From NCBI RefSeq assembly GCF_000730665.1, contig NZ_BBIV01000005.1, forward strand, positions 1 to 64,000: DNA of 64,000 nt. Reading direction: 5' to 3'. This DNA comes from Pseudomonas plecoglossicida NBRC 103162 = DSM 15088 (lineage in GTDB: Bacteria; Pseudomonadota; Gammaproteobacteria; Pseudomonadales; Pseudomonadaceae). Each line of letters begins with the position of its first letter. The first letter of the stretch is position 1. Below, piece after piece: positions 36,901 through 47,319 of this stretch. A program made the position numbers and the translations under genes. The notes under the pieces are model-generated. The model was not told the DNA's origin. It made no database searches and saw nothing but the letters and a program-made list of their open reading frames with translations.

Positions 36901-37809
36901 TTAAGGACGGTCATCCACACCTTCGGCCTTGGCAGGCGGGATCAGGTCTTCGCTGTTCAGGTTCAGCCAGATCAGCACCACGTTGGCGATGTAGATCGAC
37001 GAGTAGGTACCCGCCATGACGCCGATGAACAGCGCCAGCGAGAAGCCGAACAGGTTGTCACCGCCGAAGAACAGCAGCGCGGCAATCGCCAGCAGGGTCG
37101 AAACCGACGTGGCGATGGTGCGCAGCAGGGTCTGGGTGGTCGAGACGTTGATGTTCTCGATCAGCGAAGCCTTGCGCATCACGCGGAAGTTCTCACGCAC
37201 CCGGTCGAACACGACGATGGTGTCGTTGAGCGAGTAACCGATGATCGCCAGCACCGCCGCCAGTACCGTCAGGTCGAAGGTGATCTGGAAGAACGACAGG
37301 ATACCCAGGGTCACCACCACGTCGTGGATCAGCGAGACGATCGCGCCGACCGCGAACTTCCACTGGAAGCGGAAGGCCAGGTAGATGAGGATGCCGCCCA
37401 GTGCCAGCAGCATGCCGAGGCCGCCCTGGTCACGCAGCTCTTCACCAACCTGCGGGCCGACGAACTCGACGCGCTTGATCGTCGCCGGGTTGTCGCCACC
37501 GGCCTTCTGCAAGGCCGCAGCCACCTTGTTGCCCAGCTGCGGGTCATCACCCGGCATGCGCACCAGCAGGTCGGTGGTGGCACCAAAGCTCTGCACCACG
37601 GCCTCGTGGAAGCCGGAATCCACCAGCTCGGCGCGTACAGCCTTGAGGTCGGCCGGACGCTCGTAAGTCAGCTCGATCAGCGTACCGCCGGTGAAGTCCA
37701 GGCCGAAGTTCAGGCCTTTCTGCCACCAGCTGAACAGCGCCAGCACGGTGAGGAGCACGGTAATGGCGAACGCGACATTGCGCACGCCCATGAAATTGAT
37801 GGTTTTCAT
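36901..37809 (-). CDS. secF: Protein translocase subunit SecF
   Basis: Inner-membrane partner of SecD that uses the proton-motive force to complete export through SecYEG, 302 residues with six membrane segments. Visible family marks are LNFGLDFTGGTLIEL, VGPQVGEEL, GYSLNDTIVVFDRVREN and GVMAGTYSSIYIANV. ATG 37809 gives the conserved start MKTINFMG; the frame extends 12 codons into the secD end. It lies ten bases behind secD. Confidence 0.97.
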   Translation of the reverse strand: MKTINFMGVRNVAFAITVLLTVLALFSWWQKGLNFGLDFTGGTLIELTYERPADLKAVRAELVDSGFHEAVVQSFGATTDLLVRMPGDDPQLGNKVAAALQKAGGDNPATIKRVEFVGPQVGEELRDQGGLGMLLALGGILIYLAFRFQWKFAVGAIVSLIHDVVVTLGILSFFQITFDLTVLAAVLAIIGYSLNDTIVVFDRVRENFRVMRKASLIENINVSTTQTLLRTIATSVSTLLAIAALLFFGGDNLFGFSLALFIGVMAGTYSSIYIANVVLIWLNLNSEDLIPPAKAEGVDDRP

Positions 37810-37819
37810 CGTAGCTCCC

Positions 37820-39682
37820 TCAAACCCACAGCTTCTTGATGTCACGCCCGCCGCAGGTCAGGTTGACCATTGCACGGGTCACCATGACGGCGGTGAACAT
37901 CGAGGTGAAAATCCCGAGGGACATGGTAACCGCAAAGCCCTTGACCGGGCCGGTACCCATGGCGAACAGGATGCCGCCGACCAGCAGGCTGGTCAGGTTG
38001 GCGTCGATGATCGCGGTGTAGGCGCGGTTGAAACCTTCGTGGATGGCGCGCTGCACCGACATGCCGGCGTTAAGCTCCTCGCGAATCCGCGAGAAGATCA
38101 GCACGTTGGCGTCCACCGCCATACCCATGGTCAGCACGATACCGGCGATACCCGGCAGGGTCAGGGTCGCGCCCAGCAGCGACATCAGCGCCAGCAGCAG
38201 GACCATGTTGCCGGCCAGGGCCACGGTGGCGATCACACCGAACGCACGGTAGATGGCGATGATGAACAGCGAGACGAACAGCATGCCCCACAGCGAAGCA
38301 TCGATACCCTTGGTGATGTTGTCGGCACCCAGGCTCGGACCGATGGTACGTTCTTCGGCGAAGTACATCGGTGCGGCCAGGCCACCGGCACGCAGCAGCA
38401 AGGCCAGTTCGGACGATTCGCCCTGGCCGTTGAGGCCGGTGATGCGGAACTGGCTGCCCAGCGGCGACTGGATGGTCGCCAGGCTGATGATCTTCTTCTC
38501 TTCCTGGAAGCTCTGTACCGGCACTTCCTTCTCGACGCCGTCGACGGTCTGCTTGACGTAGCGGGTAACCGGCTTCTGCTCGATGAAGATCACCGCCATG
38601 CTGCGCCCGACGTTGCTGCGCGTGGCGCGGCTCATCAGCTCGCCACCGTGACCGTCGAGACGGATGTTCACTTGTGGGCGACCGTGCTCGTCGAAGCTGG
38701 CCTGGGCGTCGGTGACCTGGTCACCGGTGATGATCAGACCGCGCTCGACCTGGGCGGAACGACCGCCTTCGCGGAACTCGAAGACCTCGGTAGTGGCCTT
38801 GGAAGCGCCCGGCTCGGCACCGAAGCGGAACTCCAGGTTGGCGGTCTTGCCGAGGATACGCTTGGCTTCGGCGGTGTCCTGCACGCCCGGCAGCTCGACC
38901 ACGATGCGGTTGGCGCCCTGGCGCTGCACCAGCGGCTCGGCCACACCCAGCTCGTTGACCCGGTTGCGCACGGTGGTGAGGTTCTGCTTGATCGAGTATT
39001 CGCGGATCTCGGCGACTTTCGCCTGAGTCAGCGCCAGACGCAGCACGGCGAGCTCGTTGCGCTCGGTGGTGGTCAGCTCGAAATCATTGAAATTCTTGCG
39101 GATCAGGGCACGCGCCTGCTCGCGGGTAGCATCGTCAGCGAAGCCCAGCATGATGCCGCCATCCTGCTGAGGCAGGCTGCGGTAGCGGATGCGCTCTTTG
39201 CGCAGCAAGGTCTTGACCTCGCCTTCGTAGACTTTCATGCGGGCGCTCATGGCCTTGTCCATGTCCACTTCCAACAGGAAGTGCACACCACCGGACAGGT
39301 CCAGGCCCAGCTTCATCGGGCTTGCACCCAGGTTGCGCAGCCATTGCGGAGTGGTCTGAGCCAGGTTCAGGGCCACGACGTAATCATCGCCCAGTGCCTT
39401 GCGCACGACATCCTTGGCTGGCAGCTGGTCTTCCTGGTTGGTCAGGCGTACCAGCCCGCTGCCCTTCTCGCCCAGGCTCGCGCCCTTGACGGTGATACCG
39501 GCCTCGGTCAGCGCCTTGGTGACGCGATCGAGTTCGGCCTGATTCACGTGCAGCGCAGAGCTGGCACCGCTGATCTGCACCGCAGGATCATCCGGGTAGA
39601 GGTTGGGAGCGGAATAAATAAAACCGATCGCCAGTACCAACACGATCAGTGCGTATTTCCACAGAGGGTATTTGTTCAGCAT
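37820..39682 (-). CDS. secD: Protein translocase subunit SecD
   Basis: SecD, 620 residues: an N-terminal membrane segment (YALIVLVLAIGFIY), a large periplasmic domain (about 30-440) containing LGLDLSGGVHFLLEVDMDKA, and five more membrane segments with GMAVDANVLIFSRIREEL. ATG 39682 is preferred to a GTG three bases upstream. It stands between yajC and secF, the standard order. Confidence 0.97.
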   Translation of the reverse strand: MLNKYPLWKYALIVLVLAIGFIYSAPNLYPDDPAVQISGASSALHVNQAELDRVTKALTEAGITVKGASLGEKGSGLVRLTNQEDQLPAKDVVRKALGDDYVVALNLAQTTPQWLRNLGASPMKLGLDLSGGVHFLLEVDMDKAMSARMKVYEGEVKTLLRKERIRYRSLPQQDGGIMLGFADDATREQARALIRKNFNDFELTTTERNELAVLRLALTQAKVAEIREYSIKQNLTTVRNRVNELGVAEPLVQRQGANRIVVELPGVQDTAEAKRILGKTANLEFRFGAEPGASKATTEVFEFREGGRSAQVERGLIITGDQVTDAQASFDEHGRPQVNIRLDGHGGELMSRATRSNVGRSMAVIFIEQKPVTRYVKQTVDGVEKEVPVQSFQEEKKIISLATIQSPLGSQFRITGLNGQGESSELALLLRAGGLAAPMYFAEERTIGPSLGADNITKGIDASLWGMLFVSLFIIAIYRAFGVIATVALAGNMVLLLALMSLLGATLTLPGIAGIVLTMGMAVDANVLIFSRIREELNAGMSVQRAIHEGFNRAYTAIIDANLTSLLVGGILFAMGTGPVKGFAVTMSLGIFTSMFTAVMVTRAMVNLTCGGRDIKKLWV

Positions 39683-39745
39683 CACGCCGCCCGTTCAAGA
39701 CGCGGGGCGCGTTGCGCGCCCCGACTGGAAAGAAAAACCGGTAAC

Positions 39746-40081
39746 TCAGATAGCCTTGAGCGTACCTTTTGGCAGGGTCGCGGCAATGGCGCCCTTCTGG
39801 AACTTCAGTTCGACGGTGTCGGAAACTTCCAGCACCACGAAATCATCGGAGACCTTGACGATCTTGCCAGCGATGCCGCCGTTGGTGACAACTTCGTCAC
39901 CTTTTTGCAAGTTGCTCAGCAGGTTCTTCTGCTCTTTGGCACGTTTGGCCTGTGGGCGCCAGATCATCAAGTAGAAGATGACCAGGAAACCGACCAGGAA
40001 AATCCACTCGAAGCCGGTGCCGGCTGGGCCAGCGGCGGGTGCTGCAGCGTCCGCGTAGGCGGCGGGGATCAAGAAGCTCAT
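39746..40081 (-). CDS. yajC: Sec translocon accessory subunit YajC
   Basis: Small inner-membrane protein of 111 residues that joins SecDF. One membrane segment (about 25-43, WIFLVGFLVIFYLMIWRPQ) is followed by a cytoplasmic domain with RPQAKRAKEQ and KGDEVVTNGGIAGKI. It has a slightly extended alanine/glycine-rich N-terminus (AAPAAGPAGTGF). The neighbours tgt and secD are as expected. Confidence 0.96.
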   Translation of the reverse strand: MSFLIPAAYADAAAPAAGPAGTGFEWIFLVGFLVIFYLMIWRPQAKRAKEQKNLLSNLQKGDEVVTNGGIAGKIVKVSDDFVVLEVSDTVELKFQKGAIAATLPKGTLKAI

Positions 40082-40124
40082 TGGGCACTCCAGTTGTAAA
40101 GTTCTAATAAGTTAGTGCGAACAG

Positions 40125-42304
<2,180 letters not shown>

Positions 42305-42372
42305 GATGATGTTCGGGTTCGGCAGGGCCGGGAAGTTTAGCCCAACGCGTGAAAATTGACCATGAAAGCCGA

Positions 42373-42401
42373 TTGACCGACCGAAGGCACCTCTCTATAC
42401 T
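42373..42401 (+). promoter_or_regulatory. Sigma-70 promoter for tRNA-Leu
   Basis: TTGACC (42373-42378) and TATACT (42396-42401) with 17 bases between; the tRNA begins 12 bases after the -10 box and a GC-rich discriminator (GCGCGCC) follows, as is usual for stable RNA genes. Confidence 0.85.
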
Positions 42402-42412
42402 GCGCGCCACAC

Positions 42413-42497
42413 GCCCTGATGGCGGAATTGGTAGACGCGGCGGATTCAAAATCCGTTTTCGAAAGGAGTGGGAGTTCGAGTCTCCCTCGGGGCACCA
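42413..42497 (+). tRNA. tRNA-Leu (anticodon CAA)
   Basis: An 85-base class II tRNA with encoded CCA. The acceptor stem GCCCTGA pairs with TCGGGGC, the T arm is GGGAGTTCGAGTCTCCC, the long variable arm is CTTTTCGAAAGGAGT-like, and the anticodon loop TTCAAAA places CAA at 42447-42449, decoding UUG. It is a single gene with its own promoter and terminator. tRNA-Leu genes are common integration sites; no attachment-site duplication is visible in the window. Confidence 0.97.
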
Positions 42498-42504
42498 AAT
42501 CCAG

Positions 42505-42532
42505 AAAAAACCGACCTTGTGGTCGGTTTTTT
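42505..42532 (+). terminator. Rho-independent terminator after tRNA-Leu
   Basis: AAAAAACCGACC / GGTCGGTTTTTT with a TTGT loop, eight bases past the tRNA. The stretch from here to 42735 (about 200 bases) holds no gene I can support. Confidence 0.95.
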
Positions 42533-42735
42533 TGTGCCTGCGATTCAGCGCTCGAATCCGGCCGCTTGCTTGACGCCAGCCCACCGGCCACGCCCCCTCC
42601 CGCCATCGCTGCAATCTATTGGCCAGCACCGCGCCCGCTACTTAAGATTTCACTCATCGGATATACACAGAAAGTATTGCCGACGTAATGGCACATAGCC
42701 ATAGTTACAATCCCACTTGCTTGGCTGTGCAGATC

Positions 42736-43416
42736 ATGAAATCGACCGTGCCCTGTCTGGCAGCAATGATGCTGCTGAGTGGGTGCAATGGAATGCCGAC
42801 CACTTACGTATCGGACCCCGTCTACGACCAGGCTTTCGTAGTCACCTCGGGCGCCCCTCTGCCGATGCTGCTGATGGCCACCGCCATCCAGTGGAACGAG
42901 GACTACGCCGTCACCGCCAAACACACGCCCTTCCTGCGCAACGTGGTCCATGAAGGCCTCGGCGACGTGGTGTTCTTCAAGCACAAGGCCGCCAAGGTGC
43001 CACTCTGGCGCCAGTACGTGCCAGGCGAGGCAGTGACCGCAATCGGTTTCAACAGCCTGATGATGCCGGTGCAGGGCAAGGGCCGGACTCTGGATTCGCT
43101 GGTGCGGCTGGAAGGCACGCCCGGCAGCGTCTTCTATTCGGTGCATGATGGCCCGATGGTCAAAGGCATGTCCGGCGGGCCGGTGTTCGCCGAGGACGGC
43201 AAGGTGGTCGGGATCAATGTGGCGTTCATCCCCAAGGATGAGATCGACAGCCGCAACCGGCCCGACCTGGCCGACAAGGCGCGTGTCAGCGTGTTCATGT
43301 CGTACAGCGAGATCGACAAGGAGTGGCGGCGCTTCCAGTACCTGGCGCAGAAGCACAGACCCGGTGGCCCGCCTGGCCCGGTCAAGGGGTATGTGGCGGT
43401 TGCGACCAAGCCTTGA
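42736..43416 (+). CDS. Trypsin-like serine protease lipoprotein
   Basis: A 226-residue exported protease. The start at 42736 gives a lipoprotein signal, MKSTVPCLAAMMLLSGCNG, with lipobox LSGC (C17); an ATG at 42688 would spoil it. The S1 catalytic triad can be placed at H63 (TAKHTPFL), D77 (LGDVVFFKH) and S146 (KGMSGGPVF), and the oxyanion GxSGGP is intact. The spacing is short, so the fold is compact. It is monocistronic between tRNA-Leu and a GNAT gene. Its substrate is unknown; an anchored periplasmic quality-control or processing role is a guess. Similar proteins are annotated as hypothetical or peptidase S1. Confidence 0.72.
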   Translation: MKSTVPCLAAMMLLSGCNGMPTTYVSDPVYDQAFVVTSGAPLPMLLMATAIQWNEDYAVTAKHTPFLRNVVHEGLGDVVFFKHKAAKVPLWRQYVPGEAVTAIGFNSLMMPVQGKGRTLDSLVRLEGTPGSVFYSVHDGPMVKGMSGGPVFAEDGKVVGINVAFIPKDEIDSRNRPDLADKARVSVFMSYSEIDKEWRRFQYLAQKHRPGGPPGPVKGYVAVATKP

Positions 43417-43499
43417 CTGCGTCGGTCAGTGCGCTCCATCTGGCCTATGATGTCGTTGCCCGCCAAGCGGCCTGAACACACACCGCAAAAGGACCTGCC

Positions 43500-43985
43500 A
43501 TGCACCTCACCCACCGCCCCGTCCAGCCCGGCGACATCCCCGCCATCTGCTGCTTCCCGCAAGGCCCGGACGAGCTGTTCTACATGTTCCCCAAAGCCAC
43601 CTATCCCCTCACTCCTGCGCAATTGACCGAGGCCATCAACCAACGCAGCGGTTCCACGGTAGTGGAGGCCGAAGGTGCGGTGCTCGGCTTTGCAAATTTC
43701 TACAAGGCCGAACAGGGCGGTATCTGCGCCCTGGGCAACGTGGTGGTAGCCCCTGCCGCACGCGGTCATGGCGTAGCGCGTTACCTGGTGCAACGCATGG
43801 TCGAACTGGCCCGCGAGCAGTACGCGGCACGCGAGGTCTGGGTGTCGTGCTTCAATCACAACACGGCGGGGTTGCTGCTTTATCCACAGCTTGGCTTTGT
43901 ACCATTTGGCATCGAGGAACGGCAGGCCCCGGATGGACAGCGGGTGGCGTTGGTACAGATGAAGCAAACTTTGCATCGAAACTGA
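43500..43985 (+). CDS. GNAT-family N-acetyltransferase
   Basis: Cytoplasmic acetyltransferase of 161 residues with the acetyl-CoA loop in VVVAPAARGHGVARYLVQRM (about residues 81-100) and the N-x-x-A-x-x-L-Y region NHNTAGLLLYPQLGF near 121-135. AAAGGA lies before ATG 43500. It ends six bases from the antitoxin gene, which runs the other way. The substrate cannot be predicted. Confidence 0.85.
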   Translation: MHLTHRPVQPGDIPAICCFPQGPDELFYMFPKATYPLTPAQLTEAINQRSGSTVVEAEGAVLGFANFYKAEQGGICALGNVVVAPAARGHGVARYLVQRMVELAREQYAAREVWVSCFNHNTAGLLLYPQLGFVPFGIEERQAPDGQRVALVQMKQTLHRN

Positions 43986-43990
43986 AAGAG

Positions 43991-44287
43991 TCAGCTCGAA
44001 ACCAGGTGAGGCCGCGCAGAAAGATCGATGCCAAGCGCCCGAATGACCTTCAGTACTGTATCAAAGCGGGGCTTTGCCCCAGGTGTGAGGGCCTTGTAAA
44101 GGCTCTCTCTTCCCAAACTACTACCGGCTGCAATCTGAGACATTCCACGCGCCCTTGCAATGTGGCCGAGCGCACGAATGATTTCATCCGTGTCGCCATC
44201 GGCCAGGACCTGACTCAGGTACTCGCTGATAGCTTCGTCGCTGTCCAGCAGTGTGACCATGTCAAAAGGAATGAGCTTCTCGTTCAT
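43991..44287 (-). CDS. Antitoxin with HTH domain (HigA/COG3636-like addiction module antidote)
   Basis: A 98-residue DNA-binding protein. Residues 40-95 form a helix-turn-helix of the Xre type (IARARGMSQIAAGSSLGRES then LYKALTPGAKPRF, DTVLKVIRALGIDL). The N-terminus (FDMVTLLDSDEAISEYLSQV) is typical of putative addiction-module antidotes that bind their toxin. It overlaps the toxin gene by four bases and is second in the operon. It should neutralise the toxin and, with it, repress the operon through the palindrome at 44594-44613. Confidence 0.85.
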   Translation of the reverse strand: MNEKLIPFDMVTLLDSDEAISEYLSQVLADGDTDEIIRALGHIARARGMSQIAAGSSLGRESLYKALTPGAKPRFDTVLKVIRALGIDLSARPHLVSS

Positions 44288-44580
44288 TTCAGCTCCTTTG
44301 CCAGCTTTCTGGCCTTCAGGATATCGGTGGCCTGAGAGGATTTGTCCCCTCCAACAAGCAAAATGATCAACCGGTGTTGCTTTCGCGTGAAGTAGATCCG
44401 GTACCCCCCAGCGACGTCGACGCGAAGTTCACTGATGCTTCCTCCAACTGACTTGAAGTCGCCCAGATTACCCATCGCCGCTCGTTCGATCCTCCGACCG
44501 ACAGCCAGTTTGGCCCTGAGGTCTTTCAAGCCCGCCAACCAGCGAGCGAAGTGCTCGGTTTGCTCAACAACGCAGATCAT
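44284..44580 (-). CDS. RelE/HigB-type toxin (addiction module killer protein)
   Basis: A 98-residue protein of the Gp49-like/RelE superfamily; members of this kind cleave mRNA on the ribosome. Typical stretches are EQTEHFARWLAGLKDLRAKL, RIERAAMGNLGDFKSVGGSI and the basic core GYRIYFTRKQHRLIILLVGG followed by DKSSQATDILKARKLAKEL. The frame is open much further upstream (to 45603), but ATG 44580 is the family start, and the operator lies just before it. The toxin gene precedes the antitoxin, the HigBA order. AT-richer sequence around it suggests acquisition. Confidence 0.87.
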   Translation of the reverse strand: MICVVEQTEHFARWLAGLKDLRAKLAVGRRIERAAMGNLGDFKSVGGSISELRVDVAGGYRIYFTRKQHRLIILLVGGDKSSQATDILKARKLAKELK

Positions 44581-44593
44581 GTGGACACCCCAA

Positions 44594-44613
44594 TCGTATC
44601 CATATGGATACGA
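44594..44613. promoter_or_regulatory. Perfect 20-base palindrome, probable toxin-antitoxin operator
   Basis: TCGTATCCATATGGATACGA is its own reverse complement. It ends 13 bases upstream of the toxin ATG and overlaps the -10 box of the likely promoter, so a dimeric antitoxin bound here would block transcription. Confidence 0.72.
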
Positions 44614-44621
44614 ATATTCAA
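44594..44621 (-). promoter_or_regulatory. Candidate sigma-70 promoter of the toxin-antitoxin operon
   Basis: On the minus strand TTGAAT (44621-44616) and ATACGA (44599-44594) are spaced by 16 bases. The palindromic operator covers the spacer and -10 box. The rest of the 222-base gap up to the bestrophin-like gene shows no further gene. Confidence 0.45.
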
Positions 44622-44802
44622 GATTTGGAAGTAATTCCACTCTGTCGGCGCTGCACCGAAATAGAAATTCGGTCGCGTCCTTGAACTGAGTCAGCTTTTT
44701 CCGCGCTGAGATAGCCACAAAATCCCTTGCAACATTCAGCGCCGAACCTTCTACCTCACACGACGTCGGATCCTGCATCGCCCCCGTTTCGAGATCCCCC
44801 GC

Positions 44803-45693
44803 ATGAAAGACATCATCGCCCGCAAGTACCGCCTGGTGGTGAAGACCTTCGGCTACATCGGCTGGTCGCTGTTCTGGCTGCTGATCTGGGACGTGCTGGT
44901 CACCATCGATTTCATGCTGTTCTTCAACAGCAAGTTCACCTTGCCGCTGATCCCGCTGACCTTGCTGGGGTCGGCGCTGGTGGTGCTGGTGAGCTTTCGC
45001 AACAGCAGCGCCTACAACCGCTGGTGGGAGGCGCGCACATTGTGGGGCGCGCTGGTGAACGGTTCGCGTAGCTTCGCCCGGCAGACACTGACGCTGATCG
45101 ACGACCCGGATGACGGGCTGAACCCGGTCAAGGCCACGCTGCTGCGCCGGCATATCGCCTATGTGAACTGCCTGGCCGCGCACCTCAAGGGCGAGGCCTG
45201 CCCGGACGAGTTGATGGCGTTCATCCCGCCGGCCGAGTTCGAGCGGCGCAACCGTTCGAACAACTTCGCCAACGACATACTCGGTGGTTCGGCGGCGCTG
45301 CTGGCGCGCGAGTATCAGGCCGGGCGCCTGGACAGCATTCGCCTGGCGCGGCTGGAGTCGACGCTGGTGGACCTGTCCAACGCCCAGGGCGGCATGGAGC
45401 GAATCGCCAACACGCCACTGCCCTACCCTTACGTGTATTTTCCGCGGCTGTTCATCACGCTGTTCTGCCTGATCGTGCCGGTGGGGCTGGTGGAGTCGCT
45501 GGGCTGGTTCACGCCGCTGGCGTCCACGGTAGTCGGCTTCATGTTGCTGGCGATCGAGCGAATCGGCACCGATCTGCAGAGCCCGTTCCGCTTCAGCGAG
45601 CACCAGATCCAGATGGATACGATCTGCGAAACGATCGAGCGCAACCTGGAGTCGATGCAGCGCGAAGCGCAGTGTGGGGAGTTGATGCAGTGA
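44803..45693 (+). CDS. Bestrophin-like anion channel (YneE/UPF0187 family)
   Basis: Inner-membrane protein of 296 residues with four membrane segments: about 20-38 (WSLFWLLIWDVLVTIDFML), 47-64 (PLIPLTLLGSALVVLVSF), 215-233 and 240-260. The family mark FRNSSAYNRWWEAR at residues 65-78 and the PYPYVYFPRLF stretch near 207-217 fit bacterial bestrophin homologues, which form pentameric chloride or cation channels. It is transcribed alone. The physiological role in pseudomonads is unknown. Confidence 0.88.
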   Translation: MKDIIARKYRLVVKTFGYIGWSLFWLLIWDVLVTIDFMLFFNSKFTLPLIPLTLLGSALVVLVSFRNSSAYNRWWEARTLWGALVNGSRSFARQTLTLIDDPDDGLNPVKATLLRRHIAYVNCLAAHLKGEACPDELMAFIPPAEFERRNRSNNFANDILGGSAALLAREYQAGRLDSIRLARLESTLVDLSNAQGGMERIANTPLPYPYVYFPRLFITLFCLIVPVGLVESLGWFTPLASTVVGFMLLAIERIGTDLQSPFRFSEHQIQMDTICETIERNLESMQREAQCGELMQ

Positions 45694-45694
45694 G

Positions 45695-45711
45695 GGGCTG
45701 CTTTGCAGCCC
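45695..45711 (+). terminator. Hairpin after the bestrophin-like gene
   Basis: GGGCTGC / GCAGCCC with a TTT loop just behind the stop, without a clear U-run. It could serve both converging genes. Confidence 0.45.
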
Positions 45712-45727
45712 AATCCCCGGCTACCCC

Positions 45728-46495
45728 TCAAGCGCGCACATAGCGCTGGCGCAACACATCACTGAAGGCATCGACCAGCAACACCAGCACCAGCATCGCC
45801 AGGATCACCGTGCTCGCCTGCGCCTCCTGGAACAGGCTCAACGTGGCATACAGCATCTGCCCCAAGCCACCTGCACCGACAAAGCCCAGCACACTGGCCA
45901 TGCGAATGTTGTTTTCCCAGCGGTAGAGGCTGTAGGCCAGCAGCTGCGGCCACAGGTTGGGCAGAGTGCCAAAGCAGAACGCGGCCACCTGCCCGCCACC
46001 TTGCAGGCGAATCGCCGCAGCAGGCTCGGCCGGTGCATTCTCCAGCGCTTCGGCAAACAGCCGCCCCAGCACGCCCGCCGTGTGCAACGCCAGCGCCAGG
46101 GTACCGGCATTGGGGCCCAACCCTGCCGCCAGCACGGTCAATGCCGCCCAGACCAGCTCCGGGATGGCACGCAAGGCATTGAGCAGCAACCGTGCAGCCG
46201 CTTGCAGCGGCCAACCGAAACGCCCCGCCGCCGGCAAGGCCAGGAGCATGCCCAGGACCATCGCCAGCAGCGTACCCAACCCCGACATGGCCAGCGTTTC
46301 CATGGCGCCACGCCCAACCGCGCGCAGATGCTCTGTGGATAAGTCCGGATGCAGGAAGCGCCGCGCATACGCCCCCATCTGCCCCAACCCACCATCGCCC
46401 ACCAGCGCCTGCAGCTCCAGGTCCAGATAGCCGAACGACGCCATCACCGCCGCGACGATGGCGCTGATGACCAGCAGGTTGACCAACCGGTTCAT
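45728..46495 (-). CDS. phnE: Phosphonate-type ABC transporter permease (second)
   Basis: Inner-membrane permease of the PhnE family, 255 residues, with about six membrane segments and the permease loop region around PAAAIRLQGGGQVAAFCFGT. It is the last of four genes on the minus strand, and its start overlaps the stop of the first permease by four bases. Two different PhnE subunits are common in phosphonate or phosphite importers. No phn lyase, phosphonatase or ptxD gene follows. Confidence 0.87.
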   Translation of the reverse strand: MNRLVNLLVISAIVAAVMASFGYLDLELQALVGDGGLGQMGAYARRFLHPDLSTEHLRAVGRGAMETLAMSGLGTLLAMVLGMLLALPAAGRFGWPLQAAARLLLNALRAIPELVWAALTVLAAGLGPNAGTLALALHTAGVLGRLFAEALENAPAEPAAAIRLQGGGQVAAFCFGTLPNLWPQLLAYSLYRWENNIRMASVLGFVGAGGLGQMLYATLSLFQEAQASTVILAMLVLVLLVDAFSDVLRQRYVRA

Positions 46496-47319
46496 GCCAG
46501 CCTCCCGCGCAGAAAGCGGCTGAGCAGGTCAGCGAGCAGCACCAGGCCGAAGAAGGCCAGCAGCATGCTCGCCACTTCACCGCCGGCGAACATGCGCATG
46601 GACAGGTCGATCTGCTGACCCAGCCCTCCCGCTCCGACGAAGCCCATCACCACCGACGCCCGCACCGCGCACTCCCAGCGATAGACGGTGTACGACACCA
46701 ACTCCGCCACAGCACTCGGCAAGATACCGTAGCAGAATGCCGCCAGCCGGCCACTGCCAGCCTGCAGCAGGGCATGGGCCGGCCGCTGGTCGACCGACTC
46801 GAAGATTTCCGCATAGACCTTGCCCAGCATGCCGCTGTAAGTGATGGCGATGGCCAGCACCCCAGCGGTCGGCCCCAGCCCTACGGCGCGCACGAACAAC
46901 AGCGCCCAGACGATTTCCGGCACGCTGCGCAGGAAGATCAGCAGCCCCCGCACCGGCATCCGCACCAGGCGCGACCAACCGCCGGCGCGACCGCTCCGGG
47001 ACGCCGCACGCAACGACAGGGCGCGACTGGCCAGCAGGCTGGCCGGGATCGCCAGCAGCAACGCCAAGGCCATCCCGGCAGTGGCAACGGCCAGGGTCTG
47101 CAAGGTCGACGTGTAGAGCAATTCGAGAAACTCGGCGTCATGCGCCGGGGGCCAGAACGCACCGGTGAAACTGGCGATCTGCTGACGGTTTTCAGCCTGC
47201 AGCAGCACGCCGGGGTTCAGTTCGCTGATCTGCAGCCCAGGCCACAGCAAGGCCAGGGCAAGCAGTGTGAACAACAAACGCGGCAGCAGCGCCGGGTCGC
47301 GGACGTCGGCCTTCAGCAT
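46492..47319 (-). CDS. phnE: Phosphonate-type ABC transporter permease (first)
   Basis: PhnE-family permease of 275 residues. ATG 47319 is used; the frame is open 36 codons further but those overlap phnC. A membrane segment near the start (LLFTLLALALLWPGLQI) is followed by a periplasmic stretch and five more segments, with SVPEIVWALLFVRAVGLGP and VMGFVGAGGLGQQIDLSMRM typical of the family. It overlaps phnC by seven bases. Confidence 0.87.
   Translation of the reverse strand: MLKADVRDPALLPRLLFTLLALALLWPGLQISELNPGVLLQAENRQQIASFTGAFWPPAHDAEFLELLYTSTLQTLAVATAGMALALLLAIPASLLASRALSLRAASRSGRAGGWSRLVRMPVRGLLIFLRSVPEIVWALLFVRAVGLGPTAGVLAIAITYSGMLGKVYAEIFESVDQRPAHALLQAGSGRLAAFCYGILPSAVAELVSYTVYRWECAVRASVVMGFVGAGGLGQQIDLSMRMFAGGEVASMLLAFFGLVLLADLLSRFLRGRLA

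Noticed and set aside
42413..42735. Genomic island attachment at tRNA-Leu
   Set aside because: No integrase and no repeat of the tRNA 3' end was seen in the window.
44581..45603. Long N-terminal extension of the toxin frame
   Set aside because: It runs through the operator and under the bestrophin-like gene; the toxin family starts at ATG 44580.
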